A DNA stretch of 64,000 bases from positions 6,138,001 through 6,202,000 of the forward strand of contig JAPFFF010000002.1 in NCBI GenBank assembly GCA_039105265.1, written 5' to 3'. Origin of the DNA: Tritrichomonas musculus. Lineage: Eukaryota > Parabasalia > Tritrichomonadida > Tritrichomonadidae. How positions within the stretch are numbered: position 1 is the first letter of the stretch; each line of letters begins with the position of its first letter. Made by a program: the position numbers and the translations under genes. Positions 54,340-64,000 of this stretch are shown piece after piece. A model generated the notes under the pieces. It was not told where the DNA came from. It ran no database searches and was given only the letters and a program-made list of their open reading frames with translations.

Positions 54340-55995
54340 TTACTGATTGTATTTTAATACCAATTCTGCTGCCTCGTTCATTCCATTTTCTTTTAAAAAA
54401 GCAGAAGTTTCGTAAACTTTTTCAATTGAAGAAAAAGTCAATTTATTTTGGAAAAGAGAATTCAGCATTTTTGTTGACAATGACGAAAAGATGTCAATGA
54501 AAATATTAGGGCTATCAATTACGTAATAAAGGTTCAATAATTTCGTCATCACATTCACATCGAAATAATCAGCCGCATAAATAACGAAGTAGTCACTTGC
54601 TCCGATTATTTTTTTGAAAGCATCGTAGATTGGATGTTCTTCTTTATTCTCTATTTCGTCAAATTGCAGGTCCATCAAGAGGCAGGCGACTTTTGGATCA
54701 AAACGAATTGAGTCCTCAAATAATTGGTAAAGTTGGCTTGGATTGAAAAACTGAATGAGATACTTGATTACATCAAACATTCGACTAGCCAGCCACATAA
54801 AGTAAGCAGGGTTTGTTCCATCAAAGAAGTTTAAATTAGGATTTCGGTTAGAATACAAAAATTTGAATAATTCAATGTCATACAATTGAGCAGTAAAGAA
54901 TGATTTTTCTTTATCATTTTTATTGACAATTGCAACAATCTTTTTCAAGCACGGAATGACAATTTTGTAATTCATAAACTCAAGAGCAAACTTCAACTCA
55001 ACATAACTCAACGAATTATAAATGTTGTCATTGTCATTGTCTTCTTCTTCTTTGTTTATTTCCGTGTTTTCAATGATGTATTCACTCAATTCATTCTGAT
55101 GTGATGCAATTGAAAAAACAAGGGCTCTTCGAAGTGACGGACATTTATTCTCGCAAATATGAATGATCTCAAAATTCCTACCAGAAACAGCATAATCAAT
55201 CAAATTCTCAGAAATTTCAATGCTCGGCTGCATCCACAAAAATTTGAATATTTTCAATGACCCATAAACGGCCGCCACTTGAATCAAGGAAGGATTGAAA
55301 TCTTCAGTCAGTGCTCTCTCGTAATAAGACCTTTCAAATTTATAATTAATACTGAAATTATTCTTTGATAAAATTGACTGAAAAGTGTCAATGTCATCGT
55401 CTCTAATAGCCTTATGAAAAAGTGACGAATGATAATTCAAATTTCGATTCTTTCTGTGTTCTTCTAGATTTTGTATGACATGATTCAGAAATGATATGTC
55501 TTCTTCGTCATACCTATTATGATCTACATCATTCAAAATTTCATCAGCACGTGTTGTTGCGTATTCATGATCGTAGTCATCAATTTCATTGAAAAAGTTG
55601 ATGAAAAGAGGGTCGTTGAAAATCGATTTCTGATAAAGACTCTCAACTGTAATCATGTTTTTGTCGTATAAGTAGTTCAAACTGCAAAGCATGTCAATGT
55701 TGAAGTCAATTAAATCAAGTTCGTCAATTCCATTTGACTTGATTTCATTCGAAAAATGTATAAAAACATCTTGAATTAAAGAAAATTGCTGGAAATTATA
55801 TATCGAAAAATTGGCAATGTTTGATAAAAATATAATGGAGCTTTCTCGATCTTTGAAAAAGAAATTTTTTCGATCTTCAATATATTGAATGATGGAGGGG
55901 AAGGTTTCTTCTGTTATATTATTTAGAAAAGTTTGGAAAATAGCTATTGTTTTATATTTTTCTTCATTTAATGATAAAAATGACTCAACATCCAT
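54340..55995 (-). CDS. Ankyrin-repeat (DUF3447-type) protein
   Basis: 551 residues from the ATG at 55995 (MDVESFLSLNEEKYKTIAIF); upstream frame has no ATG. Same plan as the N-terminal region of the ankyrin/BspA proteins here, including SLIQVAAVYGSLKIFKFLW, then several more ankyrin-like units up to the end (FLKENGMNEAAELVLKYNQ). An acidic loop (EEEDNDNDN) lies near residue 330. No LRR part. Presumably an internal protein-binding protein; partner unknown. It converges with the ankyrin/BspA gene on the other strand. Confidence 0.8.
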   Translation of the reverse strand: MDVESFLSLNEEKYKTIAIFQTFLNNITEETFPSIIQYIEDRKNFFFKDRESSIIFLSNIANFSIYNFQQFSLIQDVFIHFSNEIKSNGIDELDLIDFNIDMLCSLNYLYDKNMITVESLYQKSIFNDPLFINFFNEIDDYDHEYATTRADEILNDVDHNRYDEEDISFLNHVIQNLEEHRKNRNLNYHSSLFHKAIRDDDIDTFQSILSKNNFSINYKFERSYYERALTEDFNPSLIQVAAVYGSLKIFKFLWMQPSIEISENLIDYAVSGRNFEIIHICENKCPSLRRALVFSIASHQNELSEYIIENTEINKEEEDNDNDNIYNSLSYVELKFALEFMNYKIVIPCLKKIVAIVNKNDKEKSFFTAQLYDIELFKFLYSNRNPNLNFFDGTNPAYFMWLASRMFDVIKYLIQFFNPSQLYQLFEDSIRFDPKVACLLMDLQFDEIENKEEHPIYDAFKKIIGASDYFVIYAADYFDVNVMTKLLNLYYVIDSPNIFIDIFSSLSTKMLNSLFQNKLTFSSIEKVYETSAFLKENGMNEAAELVLKYNQ

Positions 55996-57345
55996 ATTAT
56001 TAAAAAAGGATAAAAATAAACTATTGAATTTCTGAGGAGAACGATCAATTAAAAAAACAAAACAATCATGAGTCAAAAATATATGATTTCTTTATAATAA
56101 TAATAAAATAATAAAATGTTCATTAAATAGTAATGAATATATTAAATTTGTTGCAGTTTTTTTAAATGCCAATAATAATATATATTTTAACTAGCAGTAA
56201 AAAGCTTTTTTATTTCATTTCTGCTTGTTTAATTTATCAAAAAGTATAAAAAATGTTTAAATTTGGTAAAAATATAGATGATAAATATCAATATTTGTCT
56301 TAATCAGAAAATCACATAATTTTAACATCTTATCTATTTTATAAGCATTAGTTAATTTGATTGGATATAAAAAATCCAAGTAACACATATATGTGGGTTT
56401 TCTATTCTGAAAAAAAAGTTTGTTCTTTCTTTGTTAATCAAAATATTGAAAGAAGTATAAATGGCAAAGCATTCGTATTCTTTGTTTTTTTCCTAAAAAC
56501 GTGCTTTTAAAAAAAAAGGCAAATGAAGAAGAATTGTAATTTGATAAAAACAAATATCTTTTCGATTTTTAACGAATGTATTTTTTGAATGAGTAAAACT
56601 TTGAATGAAAACATCAGAAATTTTTATTTTATTTTTTTCTTTGATATTATAAAAAATTTAAGCATTTATGTCCAAAAATATTGTTATGATAAATGGGCAA
56701 ATACTTATTAAAAACGATAATTTTTGTGAGTTTTTTACAATTCTTCAAAATAAACTACATTTTCTTCATTAATAAATAGGTTTCAAAAAGAATGTATGCA
56801 TAATTTAAATAATTTATATAATGTAGTATATTATTTATAATTTTAAAAAAAATATAAACGGATGTTTATCAATATAATGCAATTTTAATTTAAATGGAAC
56901 GTGAAAATAAAAAAACAAGGTTTACATTCGTTATACATTTTGAAATTTTGAATGATTGTTTGTTCATAAATTGTATTTGGATAAAAAAACAAATATGATG
57001 TAATAATATATTTTATAATAGAGTTAAAACAAAACAAAAATCTTCTTAGTTGTAAAAGAACGTTATAAAAAAATTTTGCCTTTAAATTTATGACTAAATT
57101 TTAATGAATTATTAAAGGAAATATCATCAAAAGAAGTGATTTAAAAAGATTTTAATTGAGAAATTAAACTTATTTATTGATAAAGATTATATATTGTGAT
57201 ATTTTATATATCAAATTTTTAAAAATAGTCAAATAAATGCATATTAGTTTTTTAAAAAAAAATTGAATAGAATTGAATGATCACTCAAAAAATTCAAAGT
57301 ATTTCGAATACGTTAAATATTTTGGCTTTATTATTATAATATCGT
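55996..57345. other. AT-rich intergenic DNA, 1.35 kb
   Basis: No gene, tRNA or clear repeat recognised; the space between two divergent genes. Confidence 0.6.
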
Positions 57346-58863
57346 ATGCCAATAAAGCCTATTAAACTAATTAAGCCAATTGGTTCTGTTAATGCTAATC
57401 GCAGGAATGTATCTCCAAAGATTTCCTATCCATCAGATTATTCTTCTGATGATGAGATTGATGTTCTCGATACACGTCCAGACAACAAGCTTTTATTTGA
57501 CTTCGATTATGAAGAATCTTCATACGAGTATGAATATTCAGAAAAAGACTGGAAACCAGATCCAAATGATGTAACAACAAAAGTTACTAAAAAAAGGAAT
57601 GTTCAAGCTGATGTTTCTGTTCGTCCTCCTGTTGCCAAAACGCCTAGTAGAGGAAGACCAACTCCTCCAAAGCAACCAAGAAGGGAAATTAAAAGCAGAT
57701 CACCAACTATTCAAAAAGAAAGTCCAAAAATCAGTACCCGAGGTAATCCTGGCGCAAATGCTGACGAATATGGCTATTATGATTATGATTCACAGTATGA
57801 TTATGATAAGCAGGAAGAAGTTCCTAATAATAATAATCAAAATAATCATAATAATGAATCAAGACACAGAAATATTAAAAGACATGCTCAAGTTCCTATA
57901 TCAAATGAGCAATCATATACTAATACAGATCAAAACCAGACAGTAAATAATAATAATGATTCCGTAATGAAACAAGGAGCAAATCCTCAAGTAGAAAATA
58001 ATCCTCAGATAGAAAATAATCCAATAAATAATCAGGTAAATAATCAGCAAATTTCTCCTCAAATCTCTGAGCCAATTCCTCAAAATGGTATGGAAAATGC
58101 ACAGAATCCATCATCAAATGTTCAAATGGCTATTGGACAAAACCAAAATCAAATGAATATAGCGTCTTACCCAATTCCGGCAGCAGAAAATGCTGAGAAT
58201 GATGATAATGAGCAAACATTCCAAATTACTTATGAGCAAAAGAACCTCCAGACACTTTGGAAAAGGCAAGTTATCATGACACAAGATGATATCCTTGTTT
58301 ATATCTGTGGTTCATTCAAAAAAGAAAATTACGGTAAAGTCCATATAATATGCTCGAAAAAGCCAGTTGACCTCAACTCAAATTACAAAGTCGGCATGAT
58401 TGTTCGCCATCAGACAGGAACTCGCTTTACTCTCTATGAAAAAGTAGCAGATTTCGGCGAAAGTCCCCAAATTGCAGGAATTTCTTTTGTTACTCCAAAA
58501 GAAAATTCTTCACTCAGAATGTTCCGTGTAGCAATACCCTCAGATGGCCAGCCATATGTGCCAACCTCAAAAATGGGAGATTTGTCCAGAATTGCACACG
58601 AAAATGAGAATGTTCCACCAAATATCAAAGTCTATCAATCTGAACTACCTAAAAAGAAGCCAGATGGATCATATAGTCTCTCTCTTGGAAATTATGCAAT
58701 TGTCAGATCTACAAAGAATTTCTGTATTAAAGATGAAAATGGAGGAAACAGTTTTGTTATTTTTAAGACTTTTGGTGGCTCTTGTACAATCAAATTTAAG
58801 CCTCCTTTCACCCAACTAATTGCTTATTCAATTGCGGTTGCAATTTCTACATCAATGAAATAA
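57346..58863 (+). CDS. Tubby-like protein
   Basis: 505 residues. The N-terminal 290 residues are low complexity and probably disordered: basic (PIKPIKLIKPIG), acidic Tyr-rich (DYEESSYEYEYSEKDW), Pro/Arg-rich and Asn/Gln-rich. The C-terminal 220 residues match the tubby domain: VHIICSKKPV...YKVGMIVRHQTGTRFTLYEKV, then STKNFCIKDENGGNSFVIFK and FKPPFTQLIAYSIAVAIST as the closing buried helix. Tubby domains bind membrane phosphoinositides and can act in ciliary trafficking or transcription; the role here is not known. The disordered N-terminus before a C-terminal tubby domain is normal for the family. Confidence 0.78.
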   Translation: MPIKPIKLIKPIGSVNANRRNVSPKISYPSDYSSDDEIDVLDTRPDNKLLFDFDYEESSYEYEYSEKDWKPDPNDVTTKVTKKRNVQADVSVRPPVAKTPSRGRPTPPKQPRREIKSRSPTIQKESPKISTRGNPGANADEYGYYDYDSQYDYDKQEEVPNNNNQNNHNNESRHRNIKRHAQVPISNEQSYTNTDQNQTVNNNNDSVMKQGANPQVENNPQIENNPINNQVNNQQISPQISEPIPQNGMENAQNPSSNVQMAIGQNQNQMNIASYPIPAAENAENDDNEQTFQITYEQKNLQTLWKRQVIMTQDDILVYICGSFKKENYGKVHIICSKKPVDLNSNYKVGMIVRHQTGTRFTLYEKVADFGESPQIAGISFVTPKENSSLRMFRVAIPSDGQPYVPTSKMGDLSRIAHENENVPPNIKVYQSELPKKKPDGSYSLSLGNYAIVRSTKNFCIKDENGGNSFVIFKTFGGSCTIKFKPPFTQLIAYSIAVAISTSMK

Positions 58864-59240
58864 ATAAATATATATCAGATACAATTTCAGATTTTGATCA
58901 AAATTTTTTTCCATCTGCATTTTTCAAAAAAGAAGCTTTCCAATTTATAAATTATTATACTTAAAGAGCCTAGATAAAAATAAATAAAAAATGATAACAT
59001 ATATAAAATGTGAAGATCCAAATCTTTTTAATGGTATTATTTATATATTTATTGAAATAAATGAGATTTTTTATTGGTAAAATTGAGAAGTTTACAAAAT
59101 TATCATTCAATATTTCATATTTAATATTTTGAATTCATATTTGGTACATAATCATTCAAAAAGTTTGAATGTTTGAAATATCTCTATGAATTAATTATTA
59201 AAGATTTCTCAAAAAAAAAAAAAAAAAAAATCCAAAAAAT
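58864..59240. other. AT-rich spacer, with a flank duplicated at 63015-63060
   Basis: ATGTTTGAAATATCTCTATG and the following 30 bases at about 59168-59210 recur at about 63020-63062, both downstream of a tRNA-Ser gene. Confidence 0.6.
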
Positions 59241-59321
59241 CGGCACGAACCAGATTCGAACTGATGCGGGTAAACCCATGGGTATTCGAAGCCCACGCCT
59301 TAACCACTCGGCCATCGTGCC
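59241..59321 (-). tRNA. tRNA-Ser (anticodon CGA), copy 1
   Basis: On the minus strand: acceptor GGCACGA/TCGTGCC perfectly paired, discriminator G, D-arm GGCCGAGTGGTTAAGG, anticodon loop TTCGAAT (CGA), a long variable arm (type II tRNA), and T-arm with TTCGAAT. A T run follows as the Pol III stop. The last pair of the anticodon stem is a C-A mismatch. 81 nt, no intron. Confidence 0.88.
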
Positions 59322-59505
59322 TCACACTTTATTTATCTTGAAAACAAATAAATGCAAAAATATCCATTTTTTTTTTTAATTTGATTCATGCTAAACTTGT
59401 AGTATTAGAATTATTTTGAAAAAAATCATCAATTATTTTCATAAAGAATGAAAAATGGTTCAGTTAATGAATCAAAAATAATATTGTGAGCAAAAAGTAT
59501 TGATT

Positions 59506-59711
59506 TTAATATTTGTGGAAAGTTGTTTCTTTGAGACATACTTCAAGTGAATGTTTGCCATCGCTATTTGAATCTAGTTTTCCGATAAGGTCTCTCACTT
59601 GTTCTTTGATAATTTTCCCTGGTGAAAGGAGTTTCACTAAGTTGAAAACTTCATTATCATCAAGGAAGTCACTGTGATCAACATCAAGTTTTCAGAATCA
59701 TTTGATTCCAT
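59506..59711 (-). pseudogene. EF-hand protein relic
   Basis: One frame on the minus strand reads DVDHSDFLDDNEVFNLV and then KLDSNSDGKHSLEVCL, two EF-hand-like calcium loops, and ends at a stop at 59506. The only nearby ATG (59711) is in a different frame, so the start region is shifted or lost. The second loop, DSNSDGKHSLEV, keeps most of the calcium-binding pattern but ends in Val at the place usually holding an acidic residue two positions later. Probably a decayed calmodulin-like gene. Confidence 0.5.
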
Positions 59712-59716
59712 TTTAT

Positions 59717-60265
59717 TTATTCAATAAAACATAAATGTTTCTTCGATTCATTTTGATGAATAACTGATAAAGCTGTACATTCAAAAACTTTTTTGAGATT
59801 TGTTCTTTTCAAAGCAGAGCATTCGATATAAGAAAAAGCACCGATTTTTTCTTTTAATAAATTTCCTTGTAATTTTGAAATTTGCTCTATTTCTGAATGA
59901 ATCTTAAATCGTTGTCGTAAATCACTTTTTGTTCCAACTAGAATGAATGGTTTATTTGGACCGTATTGATTTTTTTCAGGAATCCAAATTTTCTCTACAA
60001 TTTCAAATGATCTTGGATCCACCAATGAAAAGCAAATAACAAAAATATCTGCTTGTGGATAATCATTTGATCGAAATCGATCGATATCTTCTGAACTAGG
60101 ATGATCAAAAATTTTAAGATTTACGGTTTCATTTTCAATTACCATTTCATGATAATCATCATAAGTCAGAAAATTTGGGTTAGGGAAATAATTATCAATA
60201 AAAGAGCACAATAAGCATGTTTTACCTACTTTATAATCACCTAACAGAATACAATTGATATTCAT
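59717..60265 (-). CDS. Rho/Rac-like small GTPase, divergent
   Basis: 182 residues from the ATG at 60265 (MNINCILLGDYKVGKTCLL), which puts the P-loop where small GTPases have it; an upstream ATG at 60322 would add 19 residues. G1 is GDYKVGKT (residues 9-16), G4 VGTKSDLR and G5 ECSALK. The Rho-type insert region is short (LLKEKIGAFSY). G3 is DHPSSED instead of DTAGQED: Ala, Gly and Gln of the catalytic loop are replaced, so GTP hydrolysis is probably weak. The C-terminus CFIE fits a CaaX prenylation box. Likely a membrane-tethered switch acting on actin or trafficking. Confidence 0.8.
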   Translation of the reverse strand: MNINCILLGDYKVGKTCLLCSFIDNYFPNPNFLTYDDYHEMVIENETVNLKIFDHPSSEDIDRFRSNDYPQADIFVICFSLVDPRSFEIVEKIWIPEKNQYGPNKPFILVGTKSDLRQRFKIHSEIEQISKLQGNLLKEKIGAFSYIECSALKRTNLKKVFECTALSVIHQNESKKHLCFIE

Positions 60266-60456
60266 TAAAAATTTGGAAAATTTATAAAAAAAATTAGAAC
60301 TTTTTGAATAGAAATTTTTCATTATAAAAATTATCTAAGTTTAACAATATCCTGAATATCATATAGTTAAAAAAATTGACAGTGACATAATAACCATAGA
60401 AATATTTGATAGATAAATTTTTTTTCAGTCTCATGAACAATAAAAATATTTTTTTT

Positions 60457-60461
60457 TCATT
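60457..60461 (+). promoter_or_regulatory. Initiator-like motif
   Basis: TCATT (TCAYW) 8 bases before the ATG at 60470. Confidence 0.45.
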
Positions 60462-60469
60462 ATTATTTA

Positions 60470-62716
60470 ATGAGTAATAAGGACCTCCAAGAATATATCC
60501 AGCAAAAAAAGGAGTTTTATGATATTTTAATAGATTTTCTTCAAAATGAAGATGAAGATAATATTAACAATGCTGATGAATTATATGATCTTTTGCAAAA
60601 TACAATTCTTAAAGAAGATATTGAAGATACAAAAACAGTTCTCAGAGTTATCTTAAAGATTTCGAATAATCACCATCGAAATCCAAATTTCGATAAGAAA
60701 ATTGAGCAAATTCTTTCATTATTTATTGATCAATTGAAACAAAATTTTTCAAATTCAGAAATTTTTGAACTTTTTAAGAGCAATAAAAGAATCCTCCTCT
60801 TTCTTATCAAAAAAGAAATAATAAAAGTTGACATACCAATTGTAAATTACATGCCCAGCAGAGTTACATATTGCGAGTTTTTCTATCCTGAAATTAAAAA
60901 CTTTTTGAATGAAAACGATAGAAAAAGAATAGAAGAAAAGCTTATTAAAATAGACAGTAACATTTTAACTTATTTTGATGAATATCGCAAAACTGGCGAT
61001 AATAATTCATATATTAGTTCATTAATTCGTCAAGATTTGATTGATGATTTTGTTGCATATTTCAATCAAGCCAACATTTCTCTTTCAACAACAAAAATAG
61101 AAAGATCAGTTTTCGAAACCAATTCATTCTTACTCAAGCAAAAAGAAGTATCACTAATTCAGTATGCATCATTTTTCGGATCAGTTCAAATCTTCAAATT
61201 TTTGCAATTTAATGGAGTTGAATTGAATCCATCTCTGTGGTTTTATGCAATTCATGGTCAAAATCCAGAAATAATCCACATTCTTGAAGATAATCATATT
61301 GTACCATCTGACAAAACATATGAAGAATGCTTGATCGAATCAATTAAATGTCATCATAATGCAATTGCAAATTATATCGAAAATAACTTATCTCCTAAGA
61401 AGATTTTCAAAAAGAGAAGAATTAAGTTCAGAGTGATCAGCAATTTCAGTGAAAAAAAGAAATTTTCTGGGATTCGTTATTACAATTATTCATTCTTTCC
61501 AGAATATTTGGATAAAATCTTCCCATTCTTTTATTTTAACAAATATAATCATGACAATATTGTTAAATTTTATTTTGAAACCAAAAAGGACCACATTGAA
61601 AAAATAATACATTTGATGATTCAAAATCAATCTATTTTATGGAATTCAATATTTTTATTTTATTAATGACATTTATATTTTAATAGTTTAATGACATTTC
61701 AGAAAAAAATTGTTTTAATGATATTTCAATCATATAAAATTTTTAATGAAATTTTTAAAATTAATGTTTTTAATGACGTTTTAATACAAAAAGCAGCAAA
61801 CAAAAATGACTTAGAAGTTGTTTATTACTTATTGCTAAGAAGAGATGTAATCAAAGATAATTTATTCTATGAATGCAAAAGAATGAAGCAAATAGCAATT
61901 CCATCATCTATATTAAGCATTGAAAATTATGCTTTTTATGGATGTTCATTACTTTCCGAGATAACAATTCCTTCTTCTGTTTCATTAGTCGGAAATCACG
62001 CATTTGAAAAATGCGAGTCATTAAAAAGAATCACAATTCCATCATCAGTGACATCAATTGGAGAATTAGCATTTTGTGAGTGTTGGTCACTTGCTGAAAT
62101 ATCAATTCCAGCATCAGTGATATCAATTGGAATAAAAGCATTCAAACGCTGTATATCATTAGAAGAAGTGATAATTCCATCTTCAGTTCAGACAATTGGT
62201 GAATTTGCTTTCGAAAGTTGTTCTTCATTGATGCAAGTTTCAATCCCTTCTTCAGTTACAGAAATAGGAACTCATGCTTTCTCACAGTGTGTGTCTCTTA
62301 AATACGTGTTCAACAATTCAATGATAAGAGAGATCAAATGGAAAACGTTTTCTGATTGTAAATCACTCATTTACATGGACATCCCTCCAACAGTAACAAA
62401 AATTTGTGACTCGGCATTTGTAAATTGTGAGTTGATCAAGCAGATAACAATTCCTTCATCATGCAGGTCAATTGGAGAATCAGCTTTCAGATTCTGTCAA
62501 TCATTGGGAAAAATGAAGATTCCTTCGTCAGTTAAAAAGATTGGACAGGACGCATTCTATGGGTGCATAAAATTAAGTGAAATTCTGATTCCTTCGTCAT
62601 TGATAACATCCATTGATATAGAAAGCTATGAAAAAATATTAACATCAAAAAAATGTTCACTGGAAGTGAGAGATTATTATGGAATTTATTATTTAACAAA
62701 AGTGAGTAAATATTAG
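60470..62716 (+). pseudogene. Ankyrin-like/BspA-like LRR protein gene, stop codons at the domain junction
   Basis: 398 residues of the ankyrin-like region (MSNKDLQEYIQQKKEFYDIL...) run to stops at 61664-61669 (TAA TGA). The same frame then reopens and continues into a BspA-type LRR domain to 62716 (about 12 repeats; IPSSVTSIGELAFCECWSL type). The stops lie in a roughly 110 bp AT-rich insert made of about five degenerate units with the core TTTAATGACATTT, absent from the intact paralogue at 51330. Because the frame is the same on both sides, read-through would restore the whole protein; otherwise two products are possible. The second half has its own ATG at 61691 but no clear initiator. Confidence 0.7.
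61660..61785. repeat. Degenerate TTTAATGACATTT repeats at the domain junction
   Basis: About five units, 13 bp core plus AT-rich spacer; the last unit (TTTTTAATGACGTTTTAATA) overlaps normal coding sequence and may be the source of the others. Confidence 0.65.
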
Positions 62717-63107
62717 ATTTAAGTTAATTGATAACAATGACTTACTATATTAATTTAATGAATAAAAATATTAAAATTATTATTTACTTTAAAAAGTAGT
62801 TATATATATTATTAAATCACAAATTTGTTTGTATTATGTTAAACCTAATATTTTACCAAAATATTTAACTTATTATATATTAATATTAATAAAAATATAT
62901 TGAAAAATCAATAAATTTTTAAAAACTGATGAAATCAATAAAATAAGAACTTGAATAAAAAAGCTTTATAGAAATATTGATAGTGAAACGAGGTTTCTTT
63001 TGTTTTTCATGGAGTTTGGATGTTTGAAATATCTCTATGAATTAATTATTAAAGATTTCTCAAATTTATTAAGAATAAAATAGAAAAAAAAAAAAAATCT
63101 AAAAAAA
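62717..63107. other. AT-rich spacer
   Basis: No gene; carries the flank shared with the region downstream of the first tRNA gene. Confidence 0.6.
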
Positions 63108-63188
63108 CGGCACGAACCAGATTCGAACTGATGCGGGTAAACCCATAGGTATTCGAAGCCCACGCCTTAACCACTCGGCCATCGTGCC
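63108..63188 (-). tRNA. tRNA-Ser (anticodon CGA), copy 2
   Basis: Differs from copy 1 by one base that I can see, in the 3' side of the anticodon stem (ACCTA in place of ACCCA), which turns a G-C pair into G-U. All other arms, the discriminator G and the downstream T run are kept. Confidence 0.87.
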
Positions 63189-63508
63189 ACACATTTTTTA
63201 TTATAATATCATATTTTAAGTGATCATAAAAAAGTGTCAACAGTCATACAAAAAGGAAATTATAGGCTATATTTCTATTAACTTTAAATTTTGTTTCTTT
63301 TAACTCATTTATATATTTTGGTTTGATTTTCTGTTTTTCAAGGAAACTGGAAAACAGCCATTTCAATCAGTTCTTAAAATGAACAACCAATTTCAGAAAT
63401 AGATTTTTAAGCATTTACCAGAATAATGTTTGGAATATAATATTGTTTATCTTCACAAATTATTCTGCAAATCCCCATTTGCCCTTGTCTTGCAGTCTTT
63501 CCAAAAGC
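63189..63508. other. AT-rich spacer
   Basis: Nothing recognisable. Confidence 0.5.
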
Positions 63509-63830
63509 TTAGTTCATTGCACTTATGTTTAAGAAATAATTAGAAACGATAACATGGAGAGATAATCCTTTTTTTTTATATCTGTTTCTCTCCCACATGA
63601 GTAAGTGCCGAGGGAAACAGCTTATTTTTTCAATTTCATCAGACTTGATTACTTCATTTTTACCATCAAAGATGTTGATGCATTTGATTTTTTTCAAACA
63701 AAGCATGTATTTAACTTCATTTATTTCTCTTAAATCTTGGAATATAACAAGAACATGATTTCCTCTTTTATGAAATTCAACAACTTTTGAAACAATTCTT
63801 TTATTTCTTTCTTTTTATATAAAAAAGAGT
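63509..63830 (-). pseudogene. Decayed fragment, faintly like a SecA-type ATPase domain
   Basis: On the minus strand one frame reads VVEFHKRGNHVLVIFQDLRE, then INEVKYML and a tail ending NYFLNISAMN at a stop at 63509. The order (helix, HxxGxxVLV, helix) recalls the start of the second helicase domain of SecA. Upstream pieces (DDTLFYIKRK) are in another frame, so the gene is broken or only a fragment. The similarity is weak and by eye; the label is tentative. Confidence 0.3.
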
Positions 63831-64000
63831 ATCATCTTTCAACATTAAAAGTTCCTCGATATAAACCAAATTTATGAGTGAATTTTCCAATGATGTTTTG
63901 TAAAGATCAAAAAGAAAGAAATTAAAGTTAGAATCAATATAGATGGTAACTTTGAAGATTTAATTGGGCAAGATTTAAAAAAAAAAATTGAATTTAACCT
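63831..64000. other. Window end, possible upstream part of the decayed fragment
   Basis: AT-rich; short minus-strand peptides continue but frames change repeatedly. Confidence 0.3.

Overview
The window reads as nuclear DNA of a parabasalid protist (trichomonad). A Tritrichomonas-type genome is my best guess; the species is inferred, not proven. The support is: very AT-rich intergenic DNA with long T and A tracts; intron-free genes; initiator-like TCAYW motifs 10-20 bases upstream of several start codons; BspA-type leucine-rich-repeat (LRR) proteins joined to ankyrin-like (DUF3447-type) or BTB-like N-termini; a Pmp-like surface protein with Phe/Ser repeats; and a Polinton. No bacterial operon logic is present.

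Layout. 0.8-15.9 kb: a broken ankyrin/BspA gene, a broken Pmp-like surface-protein gene, a BTB-like/BspA gene on the minus strand, a GT10 fucosyltransferase-like gene, and several short inverted-repeat elements (MITE-like). 15.96-30.75 kb: a Tc1-type (DD34E) transposon whose transposase gene is split by a 13.4 kb element. That element is almost one palindrome, with two 6.55 kb arms around a 312 bp centre. Each arm carries a superfamily-2 helicase-like gene, a trinucleotide repeat field, a complex TTCAT-type repeat array with palindromic cassettes, and one or two small genes. 30.75-43.5 kb: a graveyard of hAT-like DNA in which a roughly 0.8 kb inverted-repeat element holds a 9.23 kb Polinton (31905-41134, 6 bp target duplication GACCTA). 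The Polinton is a fossil with a broken PolB gene, a KilA-N-like gene and three unrecognised genes, and has no visible integrase, ATPase or capsid gene. A 603 bp element with an 8 bp duplication follows.

43.7-64 kb: ordinary host genes. They are a Dus1-like tRNA-dihydrouridine synthase, two hypothetical proteins, a RasGAP-like protein, an intact ankyrin/BspA gene, an ankyrin protein, a tubby-like protein, an EF-hand relic, a Rho-like GTPase, a second broken ankyrin/BspA gene, and two near-identical tRNA-Ser(CGA) genes. The last 500 bases hold a decayed fragment with faint SecA-like character.

How the genes relate. The host genes look independently transcribed and monocistronic. They point to surface and adhesion proteins (BspA, Pmp-like), surface glycosylation (GT10), small-GTPase signalling (Rho, RasGAP), and tRNA supply and modification. 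The most unusual object is the palindromic element at 16519-29927. Its tips begin AGTAGTG, as the Polinton's do. They also carry an iterated GCCTATAC motif beside a helicase gene, and the element has no transposase or integrase of its own.
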